Notes: generated from the sequence alone by a model not told the origin. Counted from the first letter of the stretch, positions 1-9,649 are shown. The stretch: 64,000 nt of DNA from Methylococcales bacterium (GCA_026398895.1 JAPLRZ010000046.1:60336-124335); one strand, 5' to 3'. Translations and numbers: made by a program.

Positions 1-552
1 CCGAAGAATATCCGCGCCTATCAATACGCCTAGCACGCCGCTGATGTAAGCAAGGTGTGCAGCATGAGCGGGATCAAGAAGTAGCGCGAGCAGTGCAGAA
101 GATAGCGGAGCTATAAACAAAGGCATTCCCACGCCTAATCCAGGAATAATACGGCTGCATTGATAGCTTAATGCGGTGATGGCTGACAAGGCGATTAATA
201 AACTAATTGGTTCAATTAGTTGTAGCGAAATAAAATAAAAGCACAGTCCCACAGGAATAACGCAACCGCCAACATTAACGGCGACCACAACTTTACCTTC
301 TTTAGCAGGTTGAAATAATTCCCAGATCATTTTTTGCTCTGACAATTTAACAAAATGCCCTGATTCTTTGGTATGCAGATCAAAAAGCCGCAGATTAATT
401 CCGCTACCAATTAGTGTGCTAATCAATAACAGCAGGGTGGTTTCAGGCGTTAAACCAAGTTTTGAAAAAGCGATTTCAAAGAGATGAATCTGCACCATCA
501 CCATGAAAAATAAGGCGATAAAGAGAAAAATACCTAACGAGATAATTGGCAT
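1..552 (-). CDS. DUF1614 family membrane protein (5' part, runs off the window)
   Basis: The frame opens at an ATG at 552 behind an AAGGAAGGG ribosome binding site and stays open to base 1, giving 184 residues with no stop. Most of it is hydrophobic, with several membrane segments. The last visible residues, SGVLGVLIGADILR, resemble the conserved glycine/aspartate region of DUF1614 proteins, multi-pass membrane proteins of unknown function found in bacteria and archaea. The family assignment rests on recall of that motif, not on an alignment. No function can be inferred from the neighbours. Confidence 0.6.
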   Translation of the reverse strand, partial: MPIISLGIFLFIALFFMVMVQIHLFEIAFSKLGLTPETTLLLLISTLIGSGINLRLFDLHTKESGHFVKLSEQKMIWELFQPAKEGKVVVAVNVGGCVIPVGLCFYFISLQLIEPISLLIALSAITALSYQCSRIIPGLGVGMPLFIAPLSSALLALLLDPAHAAHLAYISGVLGVLIGADILR

Positions 553-618
553 AGCCCTTCCTTAATAAATAATTGTTAGGGTGCATTATAGCTAACCGTC
601 GAGGTAATGATTAAAAAA

Positions 619-668
619 CCGTTCGCACTAAGCTTGTCGAATTGCTTCGACAAGCTCACCACGAACGG
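619..668. repeat. REP-like palindrome, family A, copy 1
   Basis: The two arms, CCGTTCGCACTAAGCTTG and its near-complement ending in CACCACGAACGG, fold into an imperfect 23-base-pair hairpin around a core of TTCGACAAGCT. Near-identical copies lie at 22516-22573 and, inside a coding sequence, at 63095-63150. The base after the palindrome continues GCATCATTTTATTGT in both intergenic copies, so the dispersed unit is longer than the hairpin itself. It sits between two minus-strand genes. Confidence 0.85.
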
Positions 669-738
669 CATCATTTTATTGTTCCTTAGCTCTATCTCAT
701 ATTAGATAGAATCATTGGTATTTTTGCCAGTACCCAAT

Positions 739-3408
739 TTATTGAATAAATAACTGATTGCTCATTGCAGAAGTACAAGCGGTATAGCTTGATAACGGCG
801 TTGCAGCGACTGTGTTAAGTGCTTTGCTTTTTTGAGTAGGTACGGTGACATCTTCATAAGCACCAAATGTCTCGCTAGCAGAACCTGCCAGTTTATAATA
901 AACAAAAAGATCATTGCCACAGCCTAAAAAGTTAGCCAATTGTGCCTGAACCATTTGGTTTATACGAATATCACTTTCAGTACTTTTGGCTAATGCCGCA
1001 TTGGAGTTAATGCTCAAATCGGGTCCACCTTCATAGGCAACGCTTTTTAGCCCATAATAATCGGCAAGATTCTTGAACTGAATACCCGTGTAGGCAACAC
1101 CACCGTTATATGCAGGTAGTGGTGAAAATCCTGGCATGGTCGAATTCAAACCTGCCAGAAGCGACGTAAACAGGGTATTAATATCGGTATAGCTAGATGG
1201 CGTTGAAAAATAAGGTGCGCCTCCTATAGCATACAAATATTGATTGGGTGCGCCAAAATTGGCATTCAGATATGTCAACGCATCTTCCGTTAAATAAGGC
1301 TGATCATATTGCGACACATAGACAGGTCTGATTATGGTGTTCATTGCCGCAGGTCCAAATACACCCGCAAATAATTGACTCATTTTTAAAGTCTGATGCG
1401 CGTATCTTCGGTATCCCCAATAATACTGGTTGTTTACATTATCGTAATTAAGAGTCTTATCAGCTCCTGAATTGACATCAGCCACCGCCGCTGTGGTATT
1501 GTCAGTTGTTTGAGAAAATGCAGTATTCCAAAGCTCATTACTGTACTCAACATAAACATGAATGTTAGGGTTGAGGTTCTTTTTCAGCAAAGTTGCTAAC
1601 TGTATGACATAGTTATTAACGGTTAGATCATTCAAATCGACTTTATGCGGAATATTAATCCAGATGTCTTTGCCAGTCGCATTGGCAAGTTGAATGACAT
1701 ATTCCCATGCAATGCCGCGTGAGCCTTGTTGTGTTGGATCGGTTGCAAGTTTTCGATTAGTCCAATTGGATTCTGGATTACCATTTGTTTCTAGGGCTTC
1801 CATGACCCGTATAGTGCTAAAAGGTGCAAGTGCTTTTAAAAATTCCGACGTAAAGACCTGTGTGATGCCAATAGGATAACCAGGACGTAACAACTGGAGG
1901 TTTTTAACGCCATTTTTTGTATTTGTAAAAGTAAGCGCGAGTGTATCATCTGTTGGTTGAACGACGACATCGGCTGTCGTTGTATCGGTTGTTGGATTGT
2001 ATACCGCATTTTGAACTTGGCAACAATTGTAAGCATTCACCGTTGCCTGACCTGTAAAGCTAAGTTTATAGATACCAAACATACTAGGAAAAGTGGTGGT
2101 CAGAGGTCGATTTAACGGGTCTGCGGAATTGCTTATAAAATATACCCCAAAATCCGTTGTTGGCCAGCCATTAGCATCCAGAGGAACTGGGTTGTTAGCT
2201 GGATCCCAGGGCGCAGTGATTTTACCAAAACCACGCGCTTGCTTCATCACATCAATAAAAGTTAAATCCCTGTCACCCCAGTCATTTACCCAACTAATAT
2301 TAATACCCATCTTGGAACCTGCATTAGCCGAAGCCGAACCAACTGTAATGGTCGCTGATTGGTTTGCCGTTCCAGATGCTCCAGTACAAGTCAGCGTATA
2401 GCTTGTTGTAGTTGTCAAAGCAGGTGTGGTAAATGAGCCAGATACAGCCTTAGCTCCCGTCCAACCATTCGATGCCACACAGGAGGTCGCATTTGTTGAT
2501 GACCAGTTTAGCACTGAGCTTGCACCGCTAGTTATCGAAGGCGGACTGGCAGTTAATGAGACAGTCGGTGCTGCTGGAGGTGTAACATTAGGTGCAACAG
2601 TGATAGTCACAGAATTTGTCGCCGAACCACCATTTCCATTACAAACCAATGTATAAGTGGCGGTGTTTAACAACGCCGATACAGTAAGTTGCCCCGAAGT
2701 TAATTGATTTCCAGACCAAGCATTCGATGCTGTACAAGATGTTGCGTTAGTCGATGTCCAATTCAGCACTGAGCTTGCTCCGCTAACTATCGAAGACGGA
2801 TTGGCACTTAATGAGACAGTCGGTGCTGCTGGAGGTGTAACATTAGGTGTAACATTAATAGTCACAGACTTTGTAGTCGAACCACCATTTCCATTACAAA
2901 CCAATGTATAAGTGGCGGTGTTTAACAACGCCGATAAAGTAAGTTTCCCCGAGGTTAATTGATTTCCAGACCAAGCATTCGATGCTGTACAAGATGTTGC
3001 ATTAGTCGATGTCCATGCTAAAGCCGATGAACCTTGATAAGCTACGGATGTAGGGGTAGCCGTTAATGTTACAACAGGAGGCGTTGCCGCAGATACCTGA
3101 ACCCACTGAGTTATGGATGCTCGTTTTGTACCGCCTGTACCCGTACAGCTTATTGTGTACGTCACCTCTTGAGTAAGTGCCGGCGTTATAAATGTTCCTG
3201 ATGTGGGTTTTGTTCCAGTCCATCCACCTGATGCAGTGCAAGAGCTTGCATTGGTTGATGACCACTTAATAGTACCTGTTGCACCATAAGTTATAGTGAT
3301 TGGCGTAGCTACAATCGTCACAGTGGGCGCAAGTGCTGCGATGGTTACTGTTGGCAGAAAAACGACTATAACGAGTAACAAGGACTTAATTATATTTTGA
3401 GTTTTCAT
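739..3408 (-). CDS. Secreted protein with four Ig-like repeats and a glycosidase-like C-terminal domain
   Basis: The 889-residue product has a signal peptide (about residues 1-25, ending near TIAALA), then four Ig-like repeats of about 85 residues. Each repeat has a Cys pair and a WTSTNATSC-type motif. From about residue 370 a larger domain starts with SKMGINISWVNDWGDRD. It contains VEYSNELWN and YEGGPDL, which look like the acid/base Asn-Glu and the nucleophile Glu of a clan A (beta/alpha)8 glycosidase. The protein is therefore probably an exported polysaccharide-active or binding enzyme. The repeats may serve as spacers or carbohydrate-binding modules. The exact glycosidase family is not recognised, and the catalytic residues are a guess from the motifs. 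Confidence 0.75.
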   Translation of the reverse strand: MKTQNIIKSLLLVIVVFLPTVTIAALAPTVTIVATPITITYGATGTIKWSSTNASSCTASGGWTGTKPTSGTFITPALTQEVTYTISCTGTGGTKRASITQWVQVSAATPPVVTLTATPTSVAYQGSSALAWTSTNATSCTASNAWSGNQLTSGKLTLSALLNTATYTLVCNGNGGSTTKSVTINVTPNVTPPAAPTVSLSANPSSIVSGASSVLNWTSTNATSCTASNAWSGNQLTSGQLTVSALLNTATYTLVCNGNGGSATNSVTITVAPNVTPPAAPTVSLTASPPSITSGASSVLNWSSTNATSCVASNGWTGAKAVSGSFTTPALTTTTSYTLTCTGASGTANQSATITVGSASANAGSKMGINISWVNDWGDRDLTFIDVMKQARGFGKITAPWDPANNPVPLDANGWPTTDFGVYFISNSADPLNRPLTTTFPSMFGIYKLSFTGQATVNAYNCCQVQNAVYNPTTDTTTADVVVQPTDDTLALTFTNTKNGVKNLQLLRPGYPIGITQVFTSEFLKALAPFSTIRVMEALETNGNPESNWTNRKLATDPTQQGSRGIAWEYVIQLANATGKDIWINIPHKVDLNDLTVNNYVIQLATLLKKNLNPNIHVYVEYSNELWNTAFSQTTDNTTAAVADVNSGADKTLNYDNVNNQYYWGYRRYAHQTLKMSQLFAGVFGPAAMNTIIRPVYVSQYDQPYLTEDALTYLNANFGAPNQYLYAIGGAPYFSTPSSYTDINTLFTSLLAGLNSTMPGFSPLPAYNGGVAYTGIQFKNLADYYGLKSVAYEGGPDLSINSNAALAKSTESDIRINQMVQAQLANFLGCGNDLFVYYKLAGSASETFGAYEDVTVPTQKSKALNTVAATPLSSYTACTSAMSNQLFIQ
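2511..3020 (-). repeat. Tandem 255-bp duplication encoding two Ig-like repeats
   Basis: Two adjacent 255-bp units (2511-2765 and 2766-3020) are almost identical at the DNA level. Both contain, for example, GCACTGAGCTTGC at offset zero and CATTTCCATTACAAACC at 2631 and 2886. The period equals 85 codons, so copy number can change without shifting the frame. The outer two Ig-like repeats are clearly more diverged, which indicates a recent duplication of the inner one. Confidence 0.9.
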
Positions 3409-3456
3409 TATTATTACCAGTGTTGCATTAAGGATTAGTAATCCTGTTAATAGTGC

Positions 3457-3542
3457 GTAGGCTGTGATGAGGTACGAATCCTAGCATTTCATCGATAGTG
3501 TGCTGGGATTCTCATTACATCATCACGACCTATACAGCCTAC
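3457..3542. repeat. Long imperfect palindrome upstream of the Ig-repeat gene
   Basis: The stretch begins GTAGGCTGTGATGAGG and ends with the near-complement CATCACGACCTATACAGCCTAC, with an inner arm ATCCTAGCA against TGCTGGGAT. It lies between glyA and the start of the Ig-repeat gene. It may be a REP-type element or a transcription barrier. It has no adjacent T-run that would mark an intrinsic terminator. Confidence 0.6.
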
Positions 3543-3563
3543 GAAACATACTACAACAACGTT

Positions 3564-4817
3564 TTAACTATAAACAGGAAATAGCGCACAAAGTTCTTTG
3601 ACTTTTTCACGTACTGTGGCGAGTACGGTTTCGTCTTCCATGTTTTCCATGACATCACACATTAAGCCCGCGATTTCAGTCATTTCGGCTTCTTTAAAGC
3701 CGCGTGTGGTAGGTGCGGGTGTGCCGACACGAATACCACTGGTGACGAACGGTGATTCTGGGTCGTTGGGGACGGCGTTTTTATTGACGGTGATATGGGC
3801 TTTGTTGAGTGCCGCGTCGGCCGCTTTGCCAGTGATGCCTTTTGGAATGAGTGACACCAGCATTAAATGGTTATCTGTGCCGCCTGAGACGACATCAAAA
3901 CCACGGTCGATAAAGACTTTTGCCATTGCTTTGGCATTTTTAAGCACTTGTTGTTGATAGGTTTTAAACTCAGGCTGCATGGCTTCTTTGAACGCAACCG
4001 CTTTTGCCGCGATAATGTGCATAGAAGGACCACCTTGAATGCCAGGGAAAATCACCGAGTTAATTTTTTTCTCGATTTCAGGATTACTTTTGCAGACAAT
4101 CAAACCACCACGCGGACCGCGTAAGGATTTATGAGTAGTGCTAGTAACTACATCAGCGAATGGTACGGGATTTGGATATTCACCTGCGGCTATTAAACCC
4201 GCAACGTGCGCCATATCAACGACAAAATACGCACCGACTTTATCAGCGATGTCACGGAAACGTTGCCAATCCCAAACACGCGAATAGGCTGAAAAACCTG
4301 CAATAATTAATTTGGGTTTGTGTTCCAGTGCGAGAGCTTCAACTTGTTCATAATCAATTTCGCCCGTGGCTGGATTTAAACCGTATTGGACAGCGTTGTA
4401 CAATTTTCCAGAAAAGTTAGGTTTTGCACCGTGGGTTAAATGTCCACCGTCCGCTAAACTCAAGCCTAAGATGGTGTCGCCTGCTGAAATCAATGCCATG
4501 AACACAGCCATGTTGGCTTGTGAACCAGAATGGGCTTGAACGTTGGCGTAATCTGCACCAAATAATTCTTTGGCGCGGTCGATAGCCAATTGTTCGACTT
4601 TATCGACATATTCACAGCCACCGTAATAACGTTTACCAGGATAGCCTTCGGCGTATTTATTGGTAAGTTGTGAACCTTGGGCTTCCATAACCCGTGGGCT
4701 GGTGTAGTTTTCTGAGGCAATAAGTTCAATGTGATCTTGTTGGCGTTGGCGTTCTTCTTCCATTGCGGTAAATAAATCATCATCAAAGCCAGCGATAGTC
4801 ATGGTTTTTTCAAACAT
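3564..4817 (-). CDS. glyA: Serine hydroxymethyltransferase
   Basis: This PLP enzyme interconverts glycine plus methylene-tetrahydrofolate with serine. In the serine cycle it captures C1 units. The 417-residue length is normal for the family. The substrate-binding [10 protein letters not shown] stretch is at residues 31-40, and the PLP lysine lies in the motif [12 protein letters not shown]. The start at 4817 follows AGGAGACACC. It is the last gene of a minus-strand run mtdA, gck, glyA, 11 bases from the gck stop. That linkage argues for a role in C1 assimilation rather than only in general serine metabolism. Confidence 0.97.
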   Translation of the reverse strand: MFEKTMTIAGFDDDLFTAMEEERQRQQDHIELIASENYTSPRVMEAQGSQLTNKYAEGYPGKRYYGGCEYVDKVEQLAIDRAKELFGADYANVQAHSGSQANMAVFMALISAGDTILGLSLADGGHLTHGAKPNFSGKLYNAVQYGLNPATGEIDYEQVEALALEHKPKLIIAGFSAYSRVWDWQRFRDIADKVGAYFVVDMAHVAGLIAAGEYPNPVPFADVVTSTTHKSLRGPRGGLIVCKSNPEIEKKINSVIFPGIQGGPSMHIIAAKAVAFKEAMQPEFKTYQQQVLKNAKAMAKVFIDRGFDVVSGGTDNHLMLVSLIPKGITGKAADAALNKAHITVNKNAVPNDPESPFVTSGIRVGTPAPTTRGFKEAEMTEIAGLMCDVMENMEDETVLATVREKVKELCALFPVYS

Positions 4818-4828
4818 TTAGGTGTCTC

Positions 4829-6142
4829 CTAGGGGTGTAATAATAAAATTTGTAAATCGGCGACGTTCGTGCCTGTCGCTCCTGTTATAAGCAAGTCGTT
4901 TGAGCTGTTTAGTGCATTGTAGGCATCGTTATTATTCAGATATTCCTGTGGATTAATGCCTGCATTTATCATAGTCTGTAAGCTACTAGCATTCACTATG
5001 CCACCTGCGGCATCGGTCGGACCATCACGTCCATCTGTGCCACCGCTGAGTAATGTCCATTGCCCTGTTAAGCGGTGTTTTTCTGCGGCGAGTGCAAAAG
5101 CTAGGGCGAATTCTTGATTGCGTCCGCCTTTGCCATTACCTTTGAGGTTGACAGTGGTTTCGCCGCCTGCAAGTAGTGCTATTGGTTTTGGAGATGACGC
5201 TCTAGCGTTACGAGATGTTAGTGTGCTGGCGTAAATGGCTAGTTTTTCGGCTTCTTCTCTAGCAATTCCACATAGCTGTTCGCTATAGATTTGAGTGTTA
5301 TAACCTAGCTGTTCAGCGGTTTTTTGTGCCGCTTTTAGGCTCACAGTATTGCTGGCACATAACACATAGCTGGTGCGATTAAACACACTATCGTCTGGCT
5401 TAGGTGTTTCAGCAATCAGACCTTGTTTACCTTTTTCTAAATGTTGTTGTACAGATTCAGGGATACGCGTCCAAACGCCTTTATTTTGCAATACCACAAT
5501 CGCTTCGCTGTAGGTGCTAGTATCGGCTACAGTTGTGCCACTGGCAATCGTGCTTAAATCATCGCCTAAGACATCCGATAAAATCAGCGCGTGAACAGTA
5601 GCGGGGGTGGCTAAGCGAGCTAAGCCCCCGCCTTTTAACTGTGACAAGTGTTTACGCACGCAATTAATTTCTTGAATGTTCGCGCCACAAGCGAGCAGCA
5701 AATCAGTAGTGGCACTTTTTTCTTCTAAGGTAACACCCACTACAGGATACGGTAATAATGCCGAACCGCCGCCACTGATTAATATCAATACGAGATCATT
5801 CGTTTGGGCTTGTGACACACGTTCAGCAATTTTTTGAGCCGCTTGAAAACCCTGCGTGTCGGGTAATGGATGCCCTGCCCCAATGACTTCAACATTATCA
5901 ACAGCCCTAACATTTTCATAATTGGTGACGGCAATACCAATACCCGCTAAACGATGCGCTGGAATCAATTCCACAGCGGCTTGTGCCATTGCACACGCGG
6001 CTTTACCAAACGCGATGAGGTGAATTTTTTCGTTAGGTAAAGCATCCAAATATAGGCAGTGTTTAACAGCTTGATAAGGATCAGCGGCTGCGACACCTGC
6101 TTGAAAAATTTGCAGGGCGTGTTGTTTTAACAGTGTGGTCAC
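4829..6142 (-). CDS. gck: Glycerate 2-kinase (MOFRL family)
   Basis: The product phosphorylates D-glycerate to 2-phosphoglycerate, the step that returns carbon to central metabolism in the serine cycle. Family features include the N-terminal DUF4147-type domain, with LILISGGGSALLPYP and ILSDVLGDDLSTIASG, and a C-terminal MOFRL domain with LLAGGETTVNLKGNGKGGRNQE and SGGTDGRDGPTDAAGG. The length of 437 residues fits. Its start overlaps the mtdA stop by 4 bases, so the two are translationally coupled. Confidence 0.93.
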   Translation of the reverse strand: MTTLLKQHALQIFQAGVAAADPYQAVKHCLYLDALPNEKIHLIAFGKAACAMAQAAVELIPAHRLAGIGIAVTNYENVRAVDNVEVIGAGHPLPDTQGFQAAQKIAERVSQAQTNDLVLILISGGGSALLPYPVVGVTLEEKSATTDLLLACGANIQEINCVRKHLSQLKGGGLARLATPATVHALILSDVLGDDLSTIASGTTVADTSTYSEAIVVLQNKGVWTRIPESVQQHLEKGKQGLIAETPKPDDSVFNRTSYVLCASNTVSLKAAQKTAEQLGYNTQIYSEQLCGIAREEAEKLAIYASTLTSRNARASSPKPIALLAGGETTVNLKGNGKGGRNQEFALAFALAAEKHRLTGQWTLLSGGTDGRDGPTDAAGGIVNASSLQTMINAGINPQEYLNNNDAYNALNSSNDLLITGATGTNVADLQILLLHP

Positions 6143-7005
6143 GCAGCCGATGCCATCGCTTTGGCTAAGGCAAAAATGTTTTCTGCATCCAGCACTTGTT
6201 TGTTATCGGTAAATAGTTGGGTGATACAGGCTCTATGTAAAGCCAGTTTCAAGGAGCCAAAACCAATTGCCCCCCAAATAATTTTGCCATGACGGTCGAT
6301 GCCTTTATCCATCATATCGGTGCCACCTATGCCTAGGGGCGGTGTAGCATTGGCATCCGCCATCATTTTGATATTGCTGTTATGCTGCCATTGTTCGGTA
6401 CTGAGTAATTCAACACCCGCCGCACCTGTCGCTAAAACAATATTTGCGTACTCAATCGCACTGGCTCTCGCGTCACTATCAAAGGCTTCGATAGGTGTTA
6501 TATCAACCTCAAAACGGGCTTTAATATGCTCACACGCCTGCACTGCTCGCTCCATTTTTCTAGCAGTCAGAGAAACTTCCGCGCCTTCTCGCGCTAACAT
6601 TGCCGCCGCTCTCAGCCCTACGGGCCCCGTTCCTGCTAACACAACGGCTTTTCTGCCTTTCAATACACCACTGGCAGCAAGTTTTGCGACTGCGGCTGAC
6701 GCGGTGGTATTACTACCGTTGCTGTCTAGCATCACCGAGACTTGAAAACCATAGAAAAATTGTCGCTGTACCGCAGAAAGTAAGGCTTCACCAGCCACCA
6801 TATCGCTACCGCCGATAAAAATGGCAGTATTTTTTTTATCTTTAGGAGCGCGAGTAAAAATAGCACCTTCTACTAGCGCGGCAACATTGTCAGGTGTTAA
6901 TCCGCCGTGTCCAATAACATGATCTGCACCACCATCGTAGCCAACAACAGTATCAAAAACAGAGGGGTAAATATCGGTATCGAATTGAAAGAGTAATTTC
7001 TTCAT
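6139..7005 (-). CDS. mtdA: NADP-dependent methylene-tetrahydromethanopterin/methylene-tetrahydrofolate dehydrogenase
   Basis: MtdA oxidises the methylene group carried by tetrahydrofolate or tetrahydromethanopterin and is a marker of methylotrophs. The 288-residue protein starts MKKLLFQFDTDIYPSVFD, shows HGGLTPDNVAALVEGAIFTR, and has a Rossmann motif in VVLAGTGPVGLRAAAMLARE (residues about 120-140), all typical of MtdA. It is the first gene of the run mtdA-gck-glyA and lies divergent from mdh across a 232-base gap that should carry both promoters. Confidence 0.95.
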   Translation of the reverse strand: MKKLLFQFDTDIYPSVFDTVVGYDGGADHVIGHGGLTPDNVAALVEGAIFTRAPKDKKNTAIFIGGSDMVAGEALLSAVQRQFFYGFQVSVMLDSNGSNTTASAAVAKLAASGVLKGRKAVVLAGTGPVGLRAAAMLAREGAEVSLTARKMERAVQACEHIKARFEVDITPIEAFDSDARASAIEYANIVLATGAAGVELLSTEQWQHNSNIKMMADANATPPLGIGGTDMMDKGIDRHGKIIWGAIGFGSLKLALHRACITQLFTDNKQVLDAENIFALAKAMASAA

Positions 7006-7237
7006 GTTTGACTTGAGAATTTAGTAATGATTTCACGCACATTATACCCGATAAAAAAAACCACGCCGTGATTAAGCCGCCACTCATTTCTGAGGGATAA
7101 ATGGCTAAGCTGTATGCTATGATGACCATTCATTAATTATTAGCTGATATGACGCAGTCAACAAAAATACAAAACTATCTATTGTGTCTGTGCCGTGTCT
7201 TAATCCGTTTTATCACATAAACAACATAGGAAATTGA

Positions 7238-8215
7238 ATGAAAACACCAATTCATATAGCAGTGACAGGCGCGGCAGGACAAATTAGTTATTCTTTACTA
7301 TTTCGTTTAGCGTCTGGTTCATTATTAGGTTCAGAACAACCTATCGTCTTGCATTTATTAGAAATTACTCCCGCTTTAAAAGCCTTGGAAGGCGTAGTTA
7401 TGGAGTTAAATGATTGTGCCAGTCCATTGTTACGACGCATTGAAATGACCGATGATCCTAAAATTGCTTTTAAGAATGTCGATTATGCGTTTTTGGTCGG
7501 AGCGCGTCCAAGAGGTGCTGGTATGGAACGCAAAGATTTATTAGAAGCCAATGCAGCGATTTTCTCCGCACAAGGTCAAGCGTTAAATGAAGTTGCTAGT
7601 CGTGATGTTAAAGTATTGGTCACAGGTAATCCCGCTAATACCAATGCGTTAATCGCGTTAAAAAACGCGCCTGATTTAAGTCCAGCCAATTTTTCCTGTA
7701 TGACCCGTTTAGATCATAATCGCGCTATCAGTCAATTGGCAGAAAAATGTGGCGTGTTAGTGACTGATATAAAAAACATGACTATCTGGGGCAATCATTC
7801 ATCAACTCAATATCCTGACTTGCATCACGCGATAGTCAAAGGGCAAGAAGCACTCTCTTTAGTTGATAAGGATTGGTTTGTGAACGATTTTATTCCTAGC
7901 GTTCAACAACGCGGTTCAGCAGTTATTGCAGCTAGAGGACAATCCAGCGCAGCCTCCGCAGCAAATGCAGCGATAGACCAAATGCGTACTTGGACATTCG
8001 GTACGGAAGAAGGCGATTGGGTCAGTATGGGTGTATTGTCTGATGGCAGTTATGGAATAGACAAAGGTTTGGTTTATTCATTTCCAGTCACGGTGATTAA
8101 TGGCAAAGTCAGTATTGTTAAAGACCTGCCGATTAATGATTTCAGTAAGAAAAAAATGCGCGAAACTGAAACTGAGTTAAAAGAAGAGCGCGAGGCAGTT
8201 AAGCATTTGTTTTAG
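7238..8215 (+). CDS. mdh: Malate dehydrogenase (NAD-dependent)
   Basis: The enzyme interconverts malate and oxaloacetate in the citric acid and serine cycles. The 325-residue product has the nucleotide-binding [15 protein letters not shown] near the start, substrate-binding arginines in [15 protein letters not shown], and the catalytic histidine in [11 protein letters not shown]. The start follows AGGAAATTGA. It faces away from mtdA and completes a local set of four serine-cycle functions. It belongs to the type of MDH related to cytosolic and plant NADP enzymes. Confidence 0.95.
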   Translation: MKTPIHIAVTGAAGQISYSLLFRLASGSLLGSEQPIVLHLLEITPALKALEGVVMELNDCASPLLRRIEMTDDPKIAFKNVDYAFLVGARPRGAGMERKDLLEANAAIFSAQGQALNEVASRDVKVLVTGNPANTNALIALKNAPDLSPANFSCMTRLDHNRAISQLAEKCGVLVTDIKNMTIWGNHSSTQYPDLHHAIVKGQEALSLVDKDWFVNDFIPSVQQRGSAVIAARGQSSAASAANAAIDQMRTWTFGTEEGDWVSMGVLSDGSYGIDKGLVYSFPVTVINGKVSIVKDLPINDFSKKKMRETETELKEEREAVKHLF

Positions 8216-8518
8216 GATGAAGTCCGAAATCTGTATTTTTCAGCGATCTGTCTGTATCCAGTTTTCTAAATTCCGTGTAGTCCGTTAGTATGAGTAGTGA
8301 CTCAAACCTGTGATTTAGCATAACTATCAACGCCAAAGCCTACTGTGTTAATCAGCAAGCCAATGATGGTATCGTGCATGATCGCTGCTTTGGAAAAGCA
8401 GATATTAATGACCGCAAGTCCTTTAAAGAACTTGCGGTCATGACTACCAAAATAATCAATAAATTACATTTTGTGTCTTTTTAGTCTATACAAGGCTGAT
8501 ATATCCGATACTTTTTTC
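8216..8518. other. Intergenic stretch with a dispersed repeat, a 12-bp hairpin and an unrecognised frame
   Basis: Bases 8231-8280 are related in inverse orientation to 18181-18229; both share CTGTCTGTATCC or its complement. A frame without a start codon runs from 8314 to 8484 (54 residues with AYCVNQQANDGIVHDRCF) and may be a gene remnant, but I do not recognise it. Inside it, ATGACCGCAAGT at 8408-8419 pairs perfectly with 8430-8441. No U-tract follows, so a classical terminator is not supported. Confidence 0.45.
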
Positions 8519-8560
8519 TTAACTTTCGTTAACTGCCACGTTAAAAACGTGGGGTGTATC
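8505..8560 (-). ncRNA. Candidate 3' end of the TnpB guide RNA (omega RNA/reRNA)
   Basis: Read on the minus strand, the end of tnpB folds into CCACGTT-TTT-AACGTGG (8536-8552). Immediately after it comes TTAAC-GAAA-GTTAA (8519-8532), a GNRA-loop hairpin that contains the tnpB stop codon. IS200/605 and IS607 TnpB proteins are known to use RNAs derived from the 3' end of their own gene and the adjoining flank. The hairpins are seen directly; the RNA role is inference, and its 5' limit is unknown. Confidence 0.4.
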
Positions 8561-9649
8561 TACCAAGGCGCGTAACAGGATATTACGCGCTCCGACTATA
8601 TCTCTATTGACCCACTCGCCAGAGAGTAATCGTATTTTTTTTGCCCCGCCAATCTGTTTTATTTCGCCAGTTTCAGGGTGGGTTTTACTTGTATAAGCTT
8701 CACACACATCTAGCACTGTTTTCCCATACTCGAATGCTTTGTTTTTTAAGAACTGCTTGAAGCGATAATGGGCGAAAGTAAGCATATTGCGTACAGTTTT
8801 ACTTCTGATTTTTCTACCTGCACGACCTACCATTTGAGAAGTCTCAAAGGTGGGTAGCAGAATGCAATCAAAGTTTTTTACGAGGAACACCGCGGCTTTG
8901 TGGTGCAGTTCATCAATGAGGTTCTGCACGGTTTGACGCATTCTTAATCCTGCTAACATCATGCTTTTTTTCTTTTGTTTTCCCGCTTTTGATGCACGAG
9001 AGATTAGATCATCAAGGTAGTGTGCCATTCTTTGAATGCGTGAAAAGTCACCACTGCCAATAAATCCACAAGAATCAACTGAATAGAAAGCGGCAAAGGT
9101 TCTTACGCCTGGGTCAATCGCTACCACACCGAGGGCTTGGTTCTCGCCATAAGGTACACGGTGTTTCGCGGGGACGGCTAAGTAAAATTTGCCTGCTTTC
9201 CAAACAAGCCGAGAATCTAAACAAGACTCTGGTAAAGGTTCGGAGTATGTCAACCCTTTGCCAGATGCTTGTGGATAAATGCCTTTATTGCTAATGGCGG
9301 TTTTGGGAATAAAGCAGGATTGTACGGGGTCTTTACGGCTACGAAAGTGAAAGGTAGTTGGTTTACCACTGCCTTTATTGGCTTTACACGTTTTCCAAAA
9401 GGCGTTATGCGCGTCTTTAATGGCAATGCCTTTTATCTGAAAAGGCGTGTCTTTTGTCCAGTCAGGCAGTAAACGGGTGAACATCTTTTTAATGTCCATC
9501 CATGAGGGTTTAGTATCGCCCTCATAATCGCGTAACAAGGCAATCGTGGCGTTATAAACGTATCTACTCACTTTCATCCATTGGTTGAACTGTGCCTTGT
9601 TCTGTGCTGTTGGACGTAGCTTGTGCAACTTGCTTTTTGTAATTTCTAA
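8519..9649 (-). CDS. tnpB: TnpB RNA-guided nuclease, variant without zinc-ribbon cysteines
   Basis: The domain begins near LEITKSKLHKLRPTAQN (about 9649) and ends at 8519. The RuvC acidic residues are intact in AIDPGVRTF, LPTFETSQM and VNRDIVGARN. The usual zinc ribbon between the second and third motifs is replaced by TSKTHPETGEIKQIGGAKK, which lacks all four cysteines. The same frame extends upstream to 10093, but that part overlaps tnpA and does not resemble TnpB. The start codon is unclear: no ATG lies at the domain boundary, so a rare start or coupling to tnpA is likely. Confidence 0.8.
   Translation of the reverse strand, partial: LEITKSKLHKLRPTAQNKAQFNQWMKVSRYVYNATIALLRDYEGDTKPSWMDIKKMFTRLLPDWTKDTPFQIKGIAIKDAHNAFWKTCKANKGSGKPTTFHFRSRKDPVQSCFIPKTAISNKGIYPQASGKGLTYSEPLPESCLDSRLVWKAGKFYLAVPAKHRVPYGENQALGVVAIDPGVRTFAAFYSVDSCGFIGSGDFSRIQRMAHYLDDLISRASKAGKQKKKSMMLAGLRMRQTVQNLIDELHHKAAVFLVKNFDCILLPTFETSQMVGRAGRKIRSKTVRNMLTFAHYRFKQFLKNKAFEYGKTVLDVCEAYTSKTHPETGEIKQIGGAKKIRLLSGEWVNRDIVGARNILLRALVDTPHVFNVAVNES

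Noticed and set aside
2511..3020. CRISPR-like repeat array
   Set aside because: The repeat unit is 255 bases, coding and contiguous without spacers.
8408..8441. Terminator for mdh
   Set aside because: The 12-bp stem is perfect, but no T-run follows on either strand and it lies 190 bases after the stop.
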